Part shown: positions 7,988 through 15,595 of the stretch, piece by piece
Layout of the letters: each line of letters starts with the position of its first letter
Numbering within the stretch: position 1 is the stretch's first letter
Origin: Pleurocapsa sp. FMAR1
GTDB taxonomy: Bacteria; Cyanobacteriota; Cyanobacteriia; Cyanobacteriales; Xenococcaceae
Assembly (NCBI RefSeq): GCF_963665995.1
Contig: NZ_OY762512.1
Span: 1,364,001-1,428,000, forward strand
Length of the DNA stretch: 64,000 bases
Direction: 5' to 3'
The notes under the pieces: model-generated
Databases searched by the model: none
Told to the model about the DNA's origin: nothing
Seen by the model: the letters and a program-made list of their open reading frames with translations, nothing else
Made by a program: the position numbers and the translations under genes

Positions 7988-8618
7988 ATTTTTTGGCGAT
8001 AAAAATAACTAGATTGAAGCTAAAAAGCAAGTTTACTTAGAATCGATTAAGCTATCTCAAGCAGCGAATTACAATGACGCAGATACGTTAGTTCAGCAGA
8101 TAAAATTGAACAATTAGCCACCAACAAGGTTTGTAGAAGAAATAAAGCAGTCATGAAAATCTAGAAATCTATTAGTTCAGTGGTTGCAGTAATTCGATAC
8201 CTAAATCTAAATGTTGAATCTTCATTTCTTTCTGTCATTTCTTCTTGTAAGCTATTGTTTGCTTTCGCTTACTAGTAACATTAGTTCGTTCTTTTTAGTC
8301 GTGGGTAGAAATAAAGTACGAACTTTGTTGAATCTGTGTTTAATTTTTGTCTGTGTTGTTCTGTTCAGTCTAAAAAATTTTTAGTCACTCAAAAGATATT
8401 TAAACTAAAATTACCTTTTTTGAATTAAATAAAACAAAAAACAAGCTTAAAATAAGCATAAAAAAGCTATATTCTACTCTTTTTATCAACGACAACTATA
8501 TTCTATGGTGCTAAATTAGAAATTCAGGTAAAAATTCAAGCTAGAAGTAAATAGCTCTGATAATTGGTTGTTAGACAACTTAGCTGCAACTCTATTGTTC
8601 TTCCAATAGCTATTATCT
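7988..8618. promoter_or_regulatory. divergent intergenic region upstream of the PKS operon
   Basis: 631 bp without a convincing gene, AT-rich between about 8340 and 8480. It must carry the promoter of the leftward PKS operon and probably that of the rightward gene starting near 8619. I see no clear operator, riboswitch or terminator. Several short T-rich and A-rich tracts are present, but no promoter hexamer pair stands out. Confidence 0.45.
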
Positions 8619-9134
8619 TTGTTCAGTAATCTGCAACACTCGTTTACTACTACTACTATGAGAATATCGTTTAAAAATTCCCAGATAGAAATTAGAAAAC
8701 ATCATCAACGCTCGCCAGAGATCGCTAAATCACCCAGACAAATTGCCACACTTCAAAGAAATGAAATAGTCAGACCCAAATTTTCAGAAGCCAGTTCAGC
8801 TATCAAAAAATTCTCTAAGCATTCGGCATCAACAGTCGTTACTTATCCAGTTCCAGGAAAAAACGCCGTCGAGCAAATATCTTATGCAGAACCTCTTCAA
8901 GATAATGGCAAAGGTCTAGTTTGGATTAATTCAGCACAGTATTTTGAAAATGTACCGCCTAGTGTTTGGAACTTTGGCGTAGGTAATTATTGTATATGTC
9001 AAAAATGGCTCAAGCTGAGAGAAGGAACTACTTTAAATCGTCAAAATGTTCAAGATTATCAACGCTTGGTCATGCTGATTAGCGAAACCATCAATTTAAT
9101 GAATAACGTTAATTCTCAGCTAATGCACGAGTAG
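8619..9134 (+). CDS. stand-alone C-terminal domain protein of the type ISP restriction-enzyme family
   Basis: 171 residues from ATG 8619 (alternative ATG 8658, MRISFKNSQ). The last ~95 residues closely resemble the C-terminus of type ISP restriction-modification enzymes and related helicase fusions: VWINSAQYFENVPPSVWNF, GNYCICQKWLKLREG, and NVQDYQRLVMLISETINLM. There is no methyltransferase, helicase or nuclease domain; the first ~70 residues are basic and Ser-rich and are not recognised. It lies between two divergent biosynthetic transcription units, oriented toward the transacylase. It may be a relic of a larger enzyme or a domesticated domain. No function is assigned. Confidence 0.6.
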   Translation: MFSNLQHSFTTTTMRISFKNSQIEIRKHHQRSPEIAKSPRQIATLQRNEIVRPKFSEASSAIKKFSKHSASTVVTYPVPGKNAVEQISYAEPLQDNGKGLVWINSAQYFENVPPSVWNFGVGNYCICQKWLKLREGTTLNRQNVQDYQRLVMLISETINLMNNVNSQLMHE

Positions 9135-9177
9135 ATAATATCGCAGTACGCTAATTGGTTGGGACAGAAAAAAACGA

Positions 9178-9214
9178 GCGACCCCGCGTCGCCGTCAGGC
9201 GCAAGGGAACGCGC
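9178..9214. repeat. GC-rich palindromic dispersed repeat, copy A1
   Basis: A 37-bp GC-rich segment in an AT-rich intergenic region. It matches 34 of 37 positions of the segment at 14284-14320 in inverted orientation, and a split version is present at 33773-33848. The core contains GCGACCCCGCGTCG and GGCGCAAGGGAA. Downstream (9228-9252) are short tandem repeats of the TAATGAGTAA type. Confidence 0.8.
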
Positions 9215-9361
9215 GAGTATTGGCTCGTAAGTAATGAGTAATGAGTAATAAGTGTCCTAAAAAATAGTACGTATTGCTGTATCAGCGTAAATCATATTAG
9301 CTATCAATCTTCTATTGCTTTTTTGTATCGAGTTAACACATTACATCCAAAGAATTTAACT

Positions 9362-10276
9362 ATGACTAAGACAGCGTGGGTGTTTCCAGGACAAGGATCG
9401 CAAGAATCGGGCATGGGAACTGATTTAGTTAGTATACCCTTGGCTAAAGCCAGGTTTAAACAGGCTCAAAATATTTTGGATTGGGACGTAACTAAAGTAT
9501 GTCTCAATGAAAATTTAGAGCTATCTCAAACACTTTATACACAACCTTGCCTTTATGTTATCTCAGCTATTTTGGCTGATTTGATGAAAGATGCAGGTTT
9601 CAAACCTTCTATAGTTGCAGGTCATAGTTTAGGAGAATATGCTGCTCTTTATGCAGCAGAAGTTATTAGTTTTGAGGTTGGATTGCAATTAGTTAAGCTT
9701 AGAGCCGAATTAATGAATAATACTCCTCCAGGGGTGATGACTGCTCTAATTGGATTTGATCGCGATCGCCTTGAAGAACAGGTTGCTCTAACTCCCGATG
9801 TAGTTATAGCCAATGATAATCACAATAGTCAGATCGTAATTTCTGGTACGTCCGCAGGAGTTGAAACACTATTAAAAAAAATTAAATATAGACGCGTTGT
9901 ACCCCTTGATGTTAGCGGAGCTTTTCATTCACCGTTAATGGCGGATATATCCTTGGAATTTAATCGAACTTTGCAAACCGTAGCTTTTCAACCAGCTAAA
10001 GTGCCTGTAATATCTAATGTCGAACCATCTCCATCTAGCGAAGCATCAGTTTTAAAAAACCGTTTGATGGAGCAAATGACTGGTCGAGTACGCTGGCGAG
10101 AAATTGTAAATAGCCTAGATCAAAATGATGTCAAGAAAATAATTGAAATAGGACCTGGTGATGTTTTGACTAATACGATTTTTAAAATCCTGCCTAGCAT
10201 AGAATTAGAAAATGTCAGTAGCAATACAAACATAGCAACAACAAACAAGCAAGTTAGATTGCTAGAATCCATTTGA
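9362..10276 (+). CDS. malonyl-CoA:ACP transacylase (FabD/MAT)
   Basis: 304 residues from ATG 9362 (MTKTAWVFPGQGSQ). An in-frame upstream start at 9323 would add 13 residues not typical of the family. Motifs: GQGSQ at 10-14, GHSLGEYAAL with nucleophile Ser89, the malonyl-binding Arg region in KLRAELM, and GAFHSPLM with the catalytic His. It loads malonyl groups on ACP. The gene lies divergently upstream of the type II PKS operon, next to the ISP-domain gene. It may serve the PKS specifically, since minimal type II systems need malonyl transfer, or it may be a housekeeping fabD; the sequence alone does not decide. Confidence 0.88.
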   Translation: MTKTAWVFPGQGSQESGMGTDLVSIPLAKARFKQAQNILDWDVTKVCLNENLELSQTLYTQPCLYVISAILADLMKDAGFKPSIVAGHSLGEYAALYAAEVISFEVGLQLVKLRAELMNNTPPGVMTALIGFDRDRLEEQVALTPDVVIANDNHNSQIVISGTSAGVETLLKKIKYRRVVPLDVSGAFHSPLMADISLEFNRTLQTVAFQPAKVPVISNVEPSPSSEASVLKNRLMEQMTGRVRWREIVNSLDQNDVKKIIEIGPGDVLTNTIFKILPSIELENVSSNTNIATTNKQVRLLESI

Positions 10277-10302
10277 AAACTTTAAATTAAATTGGCGATC
10301 GC

Positions 10303-11067
10303 TTAACGCTTGAATACTTGAGCAAAAGCTTTATCCCATTGTTGCTGGTTTTTGTGGGCATCGCGAATATAAGGCGACCAACGAATTAAATTAATTAGCA
10401 GGTGGTTAAGTATAGAGGCAGGAAACTTCATCGGTCGAACTATATCTAAGAATAAAACTACTCTAACCTCATCCGATTGATTCCAAGCTTCATGGAGATA
10501 GGAATCATCAAAAATTAGAGTTTTTCCTGCTTCCCAATGGCGTACCTGATCATTGACTTTAATACCGCACTGCTCTTTATTCTGAGGAACTTTAAGAGCT
10601 AAATGGCAGCGTAAAACTCCTTTATAAGGGCCTCTATGCTCAGGAATATGTTTTCCTGGCAGTAAAATTGAGAAAAAGGCGGTTTTAAGCCCAGGAATTT
10701 GTTCAATGATCCGAGTTGTTTGAGGACAATAACCACAATTTTGTGCCATTTTCACTCCATAGCCATATAGGAAAAAAGTTTTCCAAAGATTGTCTTGACT
10801 GATATGGCGACCTTGTTCGGTGGAAATATCTTGAAAACGGGGCAGGCTATCGCTGTATTGCAAAATTGCATCTAACTCTTGCCTAATCTCTTGCCAGTTG
10901 TTTTCTAATGTAGACACCCACTCAAATTGCTCAGGCTCAAAAAAGGGAGTCTTGTCTACCAAAGAATAACGAGTAATAAACTTTTCCAACTGCCAAAGCA
11001 GATTTCTGCCAAGTTTATTGACTATTAACTTTTTAATTAGAGGTTGAGAAACTTCAGTATTTTTCAT
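10303..11067 (-). CDS. aspartyl/asparaginyl beta-hydroxylase-family dioxygenase
   Basis: 254 residues. The core is recognisable: HIPEHRGPYKGVLRCHLAL (iron His and 2-oxoglutarate-binding Arg), then HWEAGKTLIFDDSYLHEAWNQSDEVRVVLFLDI (distal His, C-terminal part of the barrel). Family members (Asp/Asn hydroxylase, LpxO) are Fe(II)/2-oxoglutarate oxygenases that hydroxylate peptide or acyl chains. An NCGYCPQT stretch precedes the core. The gene converges on the transacylase gene with a 26-bp gap. Acyl-chain tailoring connected with the neighbouring PKS is possible but is inference only. Confidence 0.78.
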   Translation of the reverse strand: MKNTEVSQPLIKKLIVNKLGRNLLWQLEKFITRYSLVDKTPFFEPEQFEWVSTLENNWQEIRQELDAILQYSDSLPRFQDISTEQGRHISQDNLWKTFFLYGYGVKMAQNCGYCPQTTRIIEQIPGLKTAFFSILLPGKHIPEHRGPYKGVLRCHLALKVPQNKEQCGIKVNDQVRHWEAGKTLIFDDSYLHEAWNQSDEVRVVLFLDIVRPMKFPASILNHLLINLIRWSPYIRDAHKNQQQWDKAFAQVFKR

Positions 11068-11242
11068 AGCTTAATGAAATTTCAATTTGCTGACTTTACA
11101 TTTTAAATATTATAAAAATTTTTTCAGTCATTTTTTGCCAAATTTGCTAAATTATTTACCCTAACGTTAAAATCGGTGGGTAAATTCCCAGAACTGGATA
11201 ATAATATTCAATTAAATGATTTTTGCCCACCCTACTTACAAT

Positions 11243-11770
11243 CTATTCAAATCCTATATCTGTTCCTGTCCCTGCATGAACTTGGGCTAATTTTTCGTAG
11301 TTACGAGCGTGTTCAATCAGTTCTGCTGCTTGAGTATCGCTAATATCTTTAATTTTGCGGGCAGGGACACCGAGAAAAAGCGATCGCGAAGGTATATTTT
11401 TAGTTACAACGCTTCCTGCGCCCACAATGCTTCCCGCACCAACTCTAACTCCATCGAGAATAATTGCCCCAATACCAATTAAACAACCAGTTTCTATATA
11501 AGCCGAGTGAATTACCGCCCGATGACCAACGGTAACATAATCTTCTAAAACAGTCGGCTTACCAGGATCGCCATGTAAAACCGCTCCATCTTGAATATTT
11601 GTATACTCGCCGATGATAATTTGTTCCACATCGCCCCTAACCACTGCGCCATACCAAACGCTAGCTCCTTTGGCTAAAGATACATTGCCCATTACCGTAG
11701 CGTTAGAGGCAATAAAAGCTGCTGGAGATACATCGGGCGCAGACCAATAAGAGCTTTGATGTTGGATCAT
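11243..11770 (-). CDS. gamma-class carbonic anhydrase-like hexapeptide protein
   Basis: About 175 residues forming a left-handed beta-helix of hexapeptide repeats (SNATVMGNVSLAKG, VWYGAVVRGDVEQIIIG, IQDGAVLHG, VGHRAVIHSA, GIGAIILDGV, AGSVVTKNIP). Candidate zinc His residues occur in LHGDPG, VGHRAV and VIHSA, as in the Cam/YrdA group. Such proteins in cyanobacteria are often annotated as ferripyochelin-binding proteins or gamma-CA family proteins; enzymatic activity is not certain. It stands alone, divergent from the next gene. Confidence 0.85.
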   Translation of the reverse strand: MIQHQSSYWSAPDVSPAAFIASNATVMGNVSLAKGASVWYGAVVRGDVEQIIIGEYTNIQDGAVLHGDPGKPTVLEDYVTVGHRAVIHSAYIETGCLIGIGAIILDGVRVGAGSIVGAGSVVTKNIPSRSLFLGVPARKIKDISDTQAAELIEHARNYEKLAQVHAGTGTDIGFE

Positions 11771-11860
11771 GATCTAAAATAAACTATCTAACGATATCAA
11801 AATAATTCAGCTTAATCTTATTCAGCCATGCTATAAGGTATAAAACAGAATTTTTAATAT

Positions 11861-12367
11861 ATGGATTTAGTTTTACAATACCCTGTTTTTGGTCCTGAGA
11901 TTTCTTGTCCTTATTGTCGACAGACAATTCCTGCTCTCACCCTCACAGATACCTATCTCTGTAACCGTCATGGTGCTTTTGAAGCAGAGCCTAAAATAGA
12001 AGAACTGGTTCATTTATCTTCGGGTAGATGTTGGCGAAGATGGGAAGATCAATGGTATCGTCAATACACTCATCCTGACGGTATTCGCTTTGAAATTCAC
12101 GAAGCTTTAGACGTGCTTTATACCGAAGGTTATCGAGCTACTAGAGTCATTATTGCCAATCGTTATCGAGACTTAGTTAGTTCTTATTTAGGACGCGCTC
12201 ATCCCTGGCGGGAAGATCCTGAGTTTAGATCGCCAAAGCTTTATGGATTACCTATCAGCTTTAGTCCCGAAGAAAATGCCGAACCTTGCTGGGAAATAAT
12301 CAACTTTACTTTAGAAAAAGAACCAGGAGTTCCTCGTCATTATCCTTATCGTTTTCTGTTTGAGTAA
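11861..12367 (+). CDS. conserved cyanobacterial protein, TIGR02652 type
   Basis: 168 residues. An N-terminal zinc-ribbon-like pair (SCPYCRQT and TYLCNRHG) is followed by the Trp-rich HLSSGRCWRRWEDQWYRQYTHPDG and a C-terminal PGVPRHYPYRFLFE. This arrangement matches a conserved family found in cyanobacteria whose function is not known. It is divergent from the gamma-CA gene (90 bp apart) and 31 bp upstream of a VOC-family gene in the same direction, so the two may be co-transcribed. Confidence 0.8.
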   Translation: MDLVLQYPVFGPEISCPYCRQTIPALTLTDTYLCNRHGAFEAEPKIEELVHLSSGRCWRRWEDQWYRQYTHPDGIRFEIHEALDVLYTEGYRATRVIIANRYRDLVSSYLGRAHPWREDPEFRSPKLYGLPISFSPEENAEPCWEIINFTLEKEPGVPRHYPYRFLFE

Positions 12368-12398
12368 ATTAAACTAAATCATCTTCTGTTACTTTGCC

Positions 12399-12836
12399 AT
12401 GCTGCACCATGCCTCAATTCGTACAGCAAATATCCATAAGGCGATCGCTTTTTATGAACATCTAGGCTTTACTGTCCAAGAACGTTTTACCACTGGATAT
12501 ACCTTGGCTTGCTGGATGACTGGACTAGGAGGCAGAATTGAACTGATCCAAATTCCTGAACCAAAACCTGCACCTGATGCCTTTAATGATGAGCATTATG
12601 TTGGTTATTATCATTTATCTTTTGATCTGACTAAGTTAACTACGGATTTGTCTAGCTGGCTCAAAGATTTAGAAGCTAAAATCGCGATCGCCAGAGAAAA
12701 TAACTCTGAGCTATTGCCTCTCAAAGTACTACTAAAACCAGAACAGCAGATGATTGGCGATCGCATTTACGAAGTTGCCTTTGTTGCTGATACTGATGGT
12801 TTACCTTTGGAGTTTATTCGTGTTTTAGATAAATAG
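12399..12836 (+). CDS. VOC-family protein (glyoxalase/dioxygenase fold)
   Basis: 145 residues with the VOC beta-alpha-beta-beta-beta pattern: MLHHASIRTANIHKAIAFYEHLGF at the N-terminus, GGRIELIQIPEP, YYHLSFDL, and a C-terminal FVADTDGLPLEFIRVLDK with a metal-type Glu. Glyoxalase I, ring-cleavage dioxygenase or resistance functions are all possible; no specific substrate can be assigned. It follows the TIGR02652-type gene closely. Confidence 0.8.
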   Translation: MLHHASIRTANIHKAIAFYEHLGFTVQERFTTGYTLACWMTGLGGRIELIQIPEPKPAPDAFNDEHYVGYYHLSFDLTKLTTDLSSWLKDLEAKIAIARENNSELLPLKVLLKPEQQMIGDRIYEVAFVADTDGLPLEFIRVLDK

Positions 12837-13077
12837 CTTTAAGCTTTTGAATGGGAGTTTAAATCTCTCTCATAAAAAATAAACAATCTATAACAATTGA
12901 CAAATTAGTTATTAGCAAGCTGTTTTTTCATAATCACACAAGCCATCTGTTCGCCTGTAGCTAAAATATGAGTTCCCTTTTTTTCCTTCTGTATTTTTTC
13001 TTCCAGAAAAATTAAGAATATTTTCTATAATTAACTTTCTAGCCAATGATATGGAACTTGAATGAACTGTCGAGGGC

Positions 13078-13149
13078 GGGGGTCTCCCCCATGAGCGACA
13101 CAGAGGCTTACGCCTCAAAGTCCCTTCGGGACGATGGCGCGTAAGCGCC
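13078..13149. repeat. cluster of four small GC-rich hairpins
   Basis: Four adjacent perfect short inverted repeats in 72 bp: GGGGGTCTCCCCC (13078-13090), GAGGCTTACGCCTC (13103-13116), GTCCCTTCGGGAC (13120-13132) and GGCGCGTAAGCGCC (13136-13149). It sits exactly where a Uma2-family gene loses its N-terminal part. The interval 12837-13077 holds no gene I can support; a short minus-strand peptide near 12915-12990 (LATGEQMACVIMKK) looks like the end of a decayed coding sequence but is not identifiable. Confidence 0.75.
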
Positions 13150-13172
13150 GTTCAAGGAGCGTAGTGAGTATG

Positions 13173-13343
13173 TATGCAGCCAGAGGAATTGTCGAATATT
13201 GGATTGTCGATCCGATTCAACAACAGGTAACGATCCTAGAATTGGTTGAAGGTTTTTATGAAGAAAAAGTTTATCAAGGTAGCGAGCGCCTTGACTCCCC
13301 TTTATTAACACAAATCGATTTGACAGTCGAGCAAGTATTATAA
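13173..13343 (+). pseudogene. Uma2-family (DUF820) endonuclease-like C-terminal fragment
   Basis: Only the last ~57 codons of a Uma2/DUF820 protein remain: YAARGIVEYWIVDP, then VTILELVEGFYEEKVYQG and LTQIDLTVEQVL, ending at a TAA. The N-terminal two-thirds with the PD-(D/E)XK core is missing and is replaced by the GC-rich hairpin cluster that directly precedes the fragment. Uma2 families are very numerous in cyanobacteria. After it, 13344-13508 contains a short minus-strand peptide (MKFAPHIGLSSPDD from 13443) that may be another truncated N-terminus. Confidence 0.7.
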
Positions 13344-13508
13344 GGAGGCTAAGAAATTGACTCTTTGCATAGTAATATCCCGCACTTGCTGGAAACATAA
13401 AGTCATCTGGTGAGCTTAGTCCTATATGGGGAGCAAATTTCATGTTATTTCTGGTTTATTAGTTAAAAAGTGTTGATGGTTGGAGTTACGAGTGAGAATT
13501 AAATTAAT

Positions 13509-14436
13509 TCAAAGCCGATCTAACATTCCCATTTCATCTTTAGTAAGACCGATTGAACTAGCAGCCATGTTTTCTTCTAAATGAGCAATAGTGGTAGTTC
13601 CTGGAATTAGGATAATATTGGGTGCGTGGTGTAGCAGCCATGCCAAAGCAATTTGATTGGGTTTTACGCCTTTTTTAGTGGCGATGTCTGCGATCGCTCC
13701 TTCTGCACTAGCTAGAGGTGCGCCTCTTTTCAAGGGGTTTGCACCAAGTGAACCATGAGGGATAAAGGCTAGATCATTTTCAGTGCAGTAGTTTAAAACA
13801 TCTTCTCTAGAGCGATCGCTGATGCTAAATTTATTCTGCACTGATACAATTGGCACGATTTGACGTGCTTCTTCAATCTGTCCTACAGTCACGTTGGATA
13901 GACCAAGATGGCGAATTTTGCCTTCATCTCTTAGTTCTTTTAATGCGCCGATAGACTCAGCAAAGGGAACTTTAGGATCGGGACGATGTAATTGATATAA
14001 ATCTATTTGCTCTAGTCTTAGTCTTTGCAAGCTTCCTTCTACGCCACTCCTTAAAAATGCTGATGAAGCATCGGCTAAAATTTGGTCTGGTGCGGGTTTA
14101 TTAATTCCGCCTTTGGTAGCAATGACTAAGTCTTGTTTGTATGGATGTAAAGCCGAAGCGATTATTTCTTCATTAAAACCTGCACCATAAGCTTCTGCGG
14201 TATCGATGAAGTTTACCCCAAGCTCAACTGCACGGTGTAAAAGCTGTTCTCCACCTTCCCAATCTGGATATGCGCCGCCCGATGCGCCTTCCCTTGCGCC
14301 TTACGTCGACGCGGGGTCGCATCGAAAAATTTCCTGGTTGTCCTGAAAGACGCATTGCACCATAGCCGAGGCGGTTAACTGTTAAATCTCCGCCTAACTT
14401 GAAAGTATGCTCAATAGAAATAGTATTGTTAGTCAT
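13509..14436 (-). pseudogene. aldo/keto reductase disrupted by a GC-rich palindromic element
   Basis: The N-terminus (MTNNTISIEHTFKLGGDL...GQPGNF) reads from 14436. The rest reads in another frame from about 14269: PDWEGGEQLLHRAVELG, DTAEAYG (catalytic Asp/Tyr), VIATKGG (catalytic Lys), DLYQLHRPDP (catalytic His), down to LGLSNVTV, IPGTTTIAHLEENM and the stop at 13509. Between GNF and YPDW lie about 55 nt of foreign GC-rich sequence that shift the frame by one. All four catalytic residues survive, so inactivation looks recent. Internal ATGs (e.g. 14030) cannot give a complete barrel. Confidence 0.85.
14280..14324. repeat. GC-rich palindromic element, copy A2, inserted in the aldo/keto reductase gene
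   Basis: 45 bp bounded by 7-bp perfect terminal inverted repeats, CGATGCG (14280-14286) and CGCATCG (14318-14324). Its 37-bp core (14284-14320) is the reverse complement of copy A1 at 9178-9214 with three mismatches. It contains no coding sequence, which resembles non-autonomous REP/MITE-like elements. Confidence 0.8.
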
Positions 14437-14470
14437 CTTTTTCCTTACTGATAAATTGCTTTGTTTTTAT

Positions 14471-14932
14471 TTATTGTTTTGCTGAGTTCATTGAACCTGA
14501 GAACTCAATTACATTACCGTTGTTATCTTTGACGAAGCCCACTCTTACGCCAATGTTAGGATAATCTGCTGCTTCTACAAATGTCGGTACGCCTCTTTTA
14601 TTTAATTCGGCGATCGCATCATCAACACTATCTACTCGAAAACAAAAATGTCCGATTCCAGTTGTTCGTAATGCTTCTCCAAAGTTATTGAAGTTAGGCA
14701 TTCCCAAACGTGCTTGAGTAGTTCCAACTACCTCAATCCTAAAGCCAGAAACATTTAGATAAGCTAGCTGCAAATCGGGTAATTCATCCACAGTCCATTC
14801 TTTTTCAATAGTTGCGTTGAGTTTAGATTGATACCACTGAAGAGTATCTTGATAGTTGGGAACACTAATCATTAGGTGGTCGATCTGCATTGAATTAAGT
14901 CCTGTTTTGGTTTCTGTGCTGAGATTTGACAT
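14471..14932 (-). CDS. VOC-family protein
   Basis: 153 residues; MQIDHLMISVPNYQDTLQWYQSKL starts the fold at residue 15, followed by GIGHFCFRVDSVDDAIAELNKRGVPTF and VGFVKDNNGNVIEFSGSM with the terminal metal-type Glu. A 14-residue N-terminal extension (MSNLSTETKTGLNS) suggests the internal ATG at 14890 as an alternative start. Lies downstream of the SnoaL-like gene (63-bp gap) and probably shares its TetR-controlled promoter. Substrate unknown. Confidence 0.8.
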   Translation of the reverse strand: MSNLSTETKTGLNSMQIDHLMISVPNYQDTLQWYQSKLNATIEKEWTVDELPDLQLAYLNVSGFRIEVVGTTQARLGMPNFNNFGEALRTTGIGHFCFRVDSVDDAIAELNKRGVPTFVEAADYPNIGVRVGFVKDNNGNVIEFSGSMNSAKQ

Positions 14933-14995
14933 TTGTTTTACTCCAAATTTATTTTGTTAAGCTTCGATCAATCTGTTTTGATTTTTTTCTGAGAT

Positions 14996-15436
14996 CTAAC
15001 CAACGGTTAAATGTTCGTGTACCAGTCGCCATTTATTGTTAAGACATTTCCAGGTGTGTGTACCATACTGTCTGGCTTTTACTTCTTGTCCATCTTTAGT
15101 TTTTCCGCCACCAACCCAAGAAAAGGTAGTTACGGCTAAATCTCCTTCAACTGAAATGTCTAAATTGTCTTCAAGCTTAATTTCCCAATAGCTAAAATTC
15201 TTCATCATAGGTATCCAAGTATCGAGATATTCCTGTAGGCTGTGCAGTACCACAACACCGTTATTAATATTGTCGAAAACTAAGATTTCGTTTTCTTCTG
15301 TAGCAAAGATGTCTTCAAAACCTTTTTCTGTAAACGGTTGGTCTTTAGGACTCCATAGCGATCGCCATTGTTCTGTAAGTTGACGAATTTCAGTTTTATC
15401 TGTTTTTATTTGGGCTTGTTGTGTAGTTGTATTCAT
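14996..15436 (-). CDS. SnoaL-like / DUF4440 NTF2-fold protein
   Basis: 146 residues with an NTF2-like cone fold pattern: helical N-terminus EIRQLTEQWRSLWSPKD, then ENEILVFDNINNGVVVLHSLQEYLDTW, central LEDNLDISVEGDLAVTTFSWVGGGKTKDGQ, and the strand TWKCLNNKWRLVHEHLTVG. Such proteins range from ketosteroid isomerases and polyketide cyclases to stress-induced proteins of unknown role. Divergent from a TetR regulator whose likely operators lie in between, so control by that repressor is expected. Confidence 0.75.
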   Translation of the reverse strand: MNTTTQQAQIKTDKTEIRQLTEQWRSLWSPKDQPFTEKGFEDIFATEENEILVFDNINNGVVVLHSLQEYLDTWIPMMKNFSYWEIKLEDNLDISVEGDLAVTTFSWVGGGKTKDGQEVKARQYGTHTWKCLNNKWRLVHEHLTVG

Positions 15437-15466
15437 TTATTCTCTTACTCATGAAATTAATAACGA

Positions 15467-15477
15467 TACGGCACGTA
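15467..15477. promoter_or_regulatory. probable TetR operator, half of a repeated pair
   Basis: TACG-GCA-CGTA, an inverted repeat with 4-bp arms and a 3-bp spacer, 31 bp upstream of the SnoaL-like start codon. A near-identical, stronger copy lies at 15558-15570. Confidence 0.6.
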
Positions 15478-15557
15478 ATACATTAAGCTAAAAAAAGCTT
15501 ATTCTATGTTGTTGTGCCATAAGCAGTAATTTAATATGAATCATCTTTTTATTAACG

Positions 15558-15570
15558 TTACGCCACGTAA
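15558..15570. promoter_or_regulatory. probable TetR operator
   Basis: TTACG-CCA-CGTAA, a perfect 5-3-5 palindrome 26 bp upstream of the tetR start. Two copies of TACGSCACGTA 91 bp apart in one divergent promoter region fit autorepression plus control of the SnoaL/VOC pair. Confidence 0.65.
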
Positions 15571-15595
15571 TTAATACAACGAAGACTAAACTAAT

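Noticed and set aside
12912-13118. 68-codon minus-strand open frame
   Set aside because: It runs through the GC-rich hairpin cluster and has no protein-like features. At best a few codons in another frame are a thioesterase-like relic, which I could not confirm.
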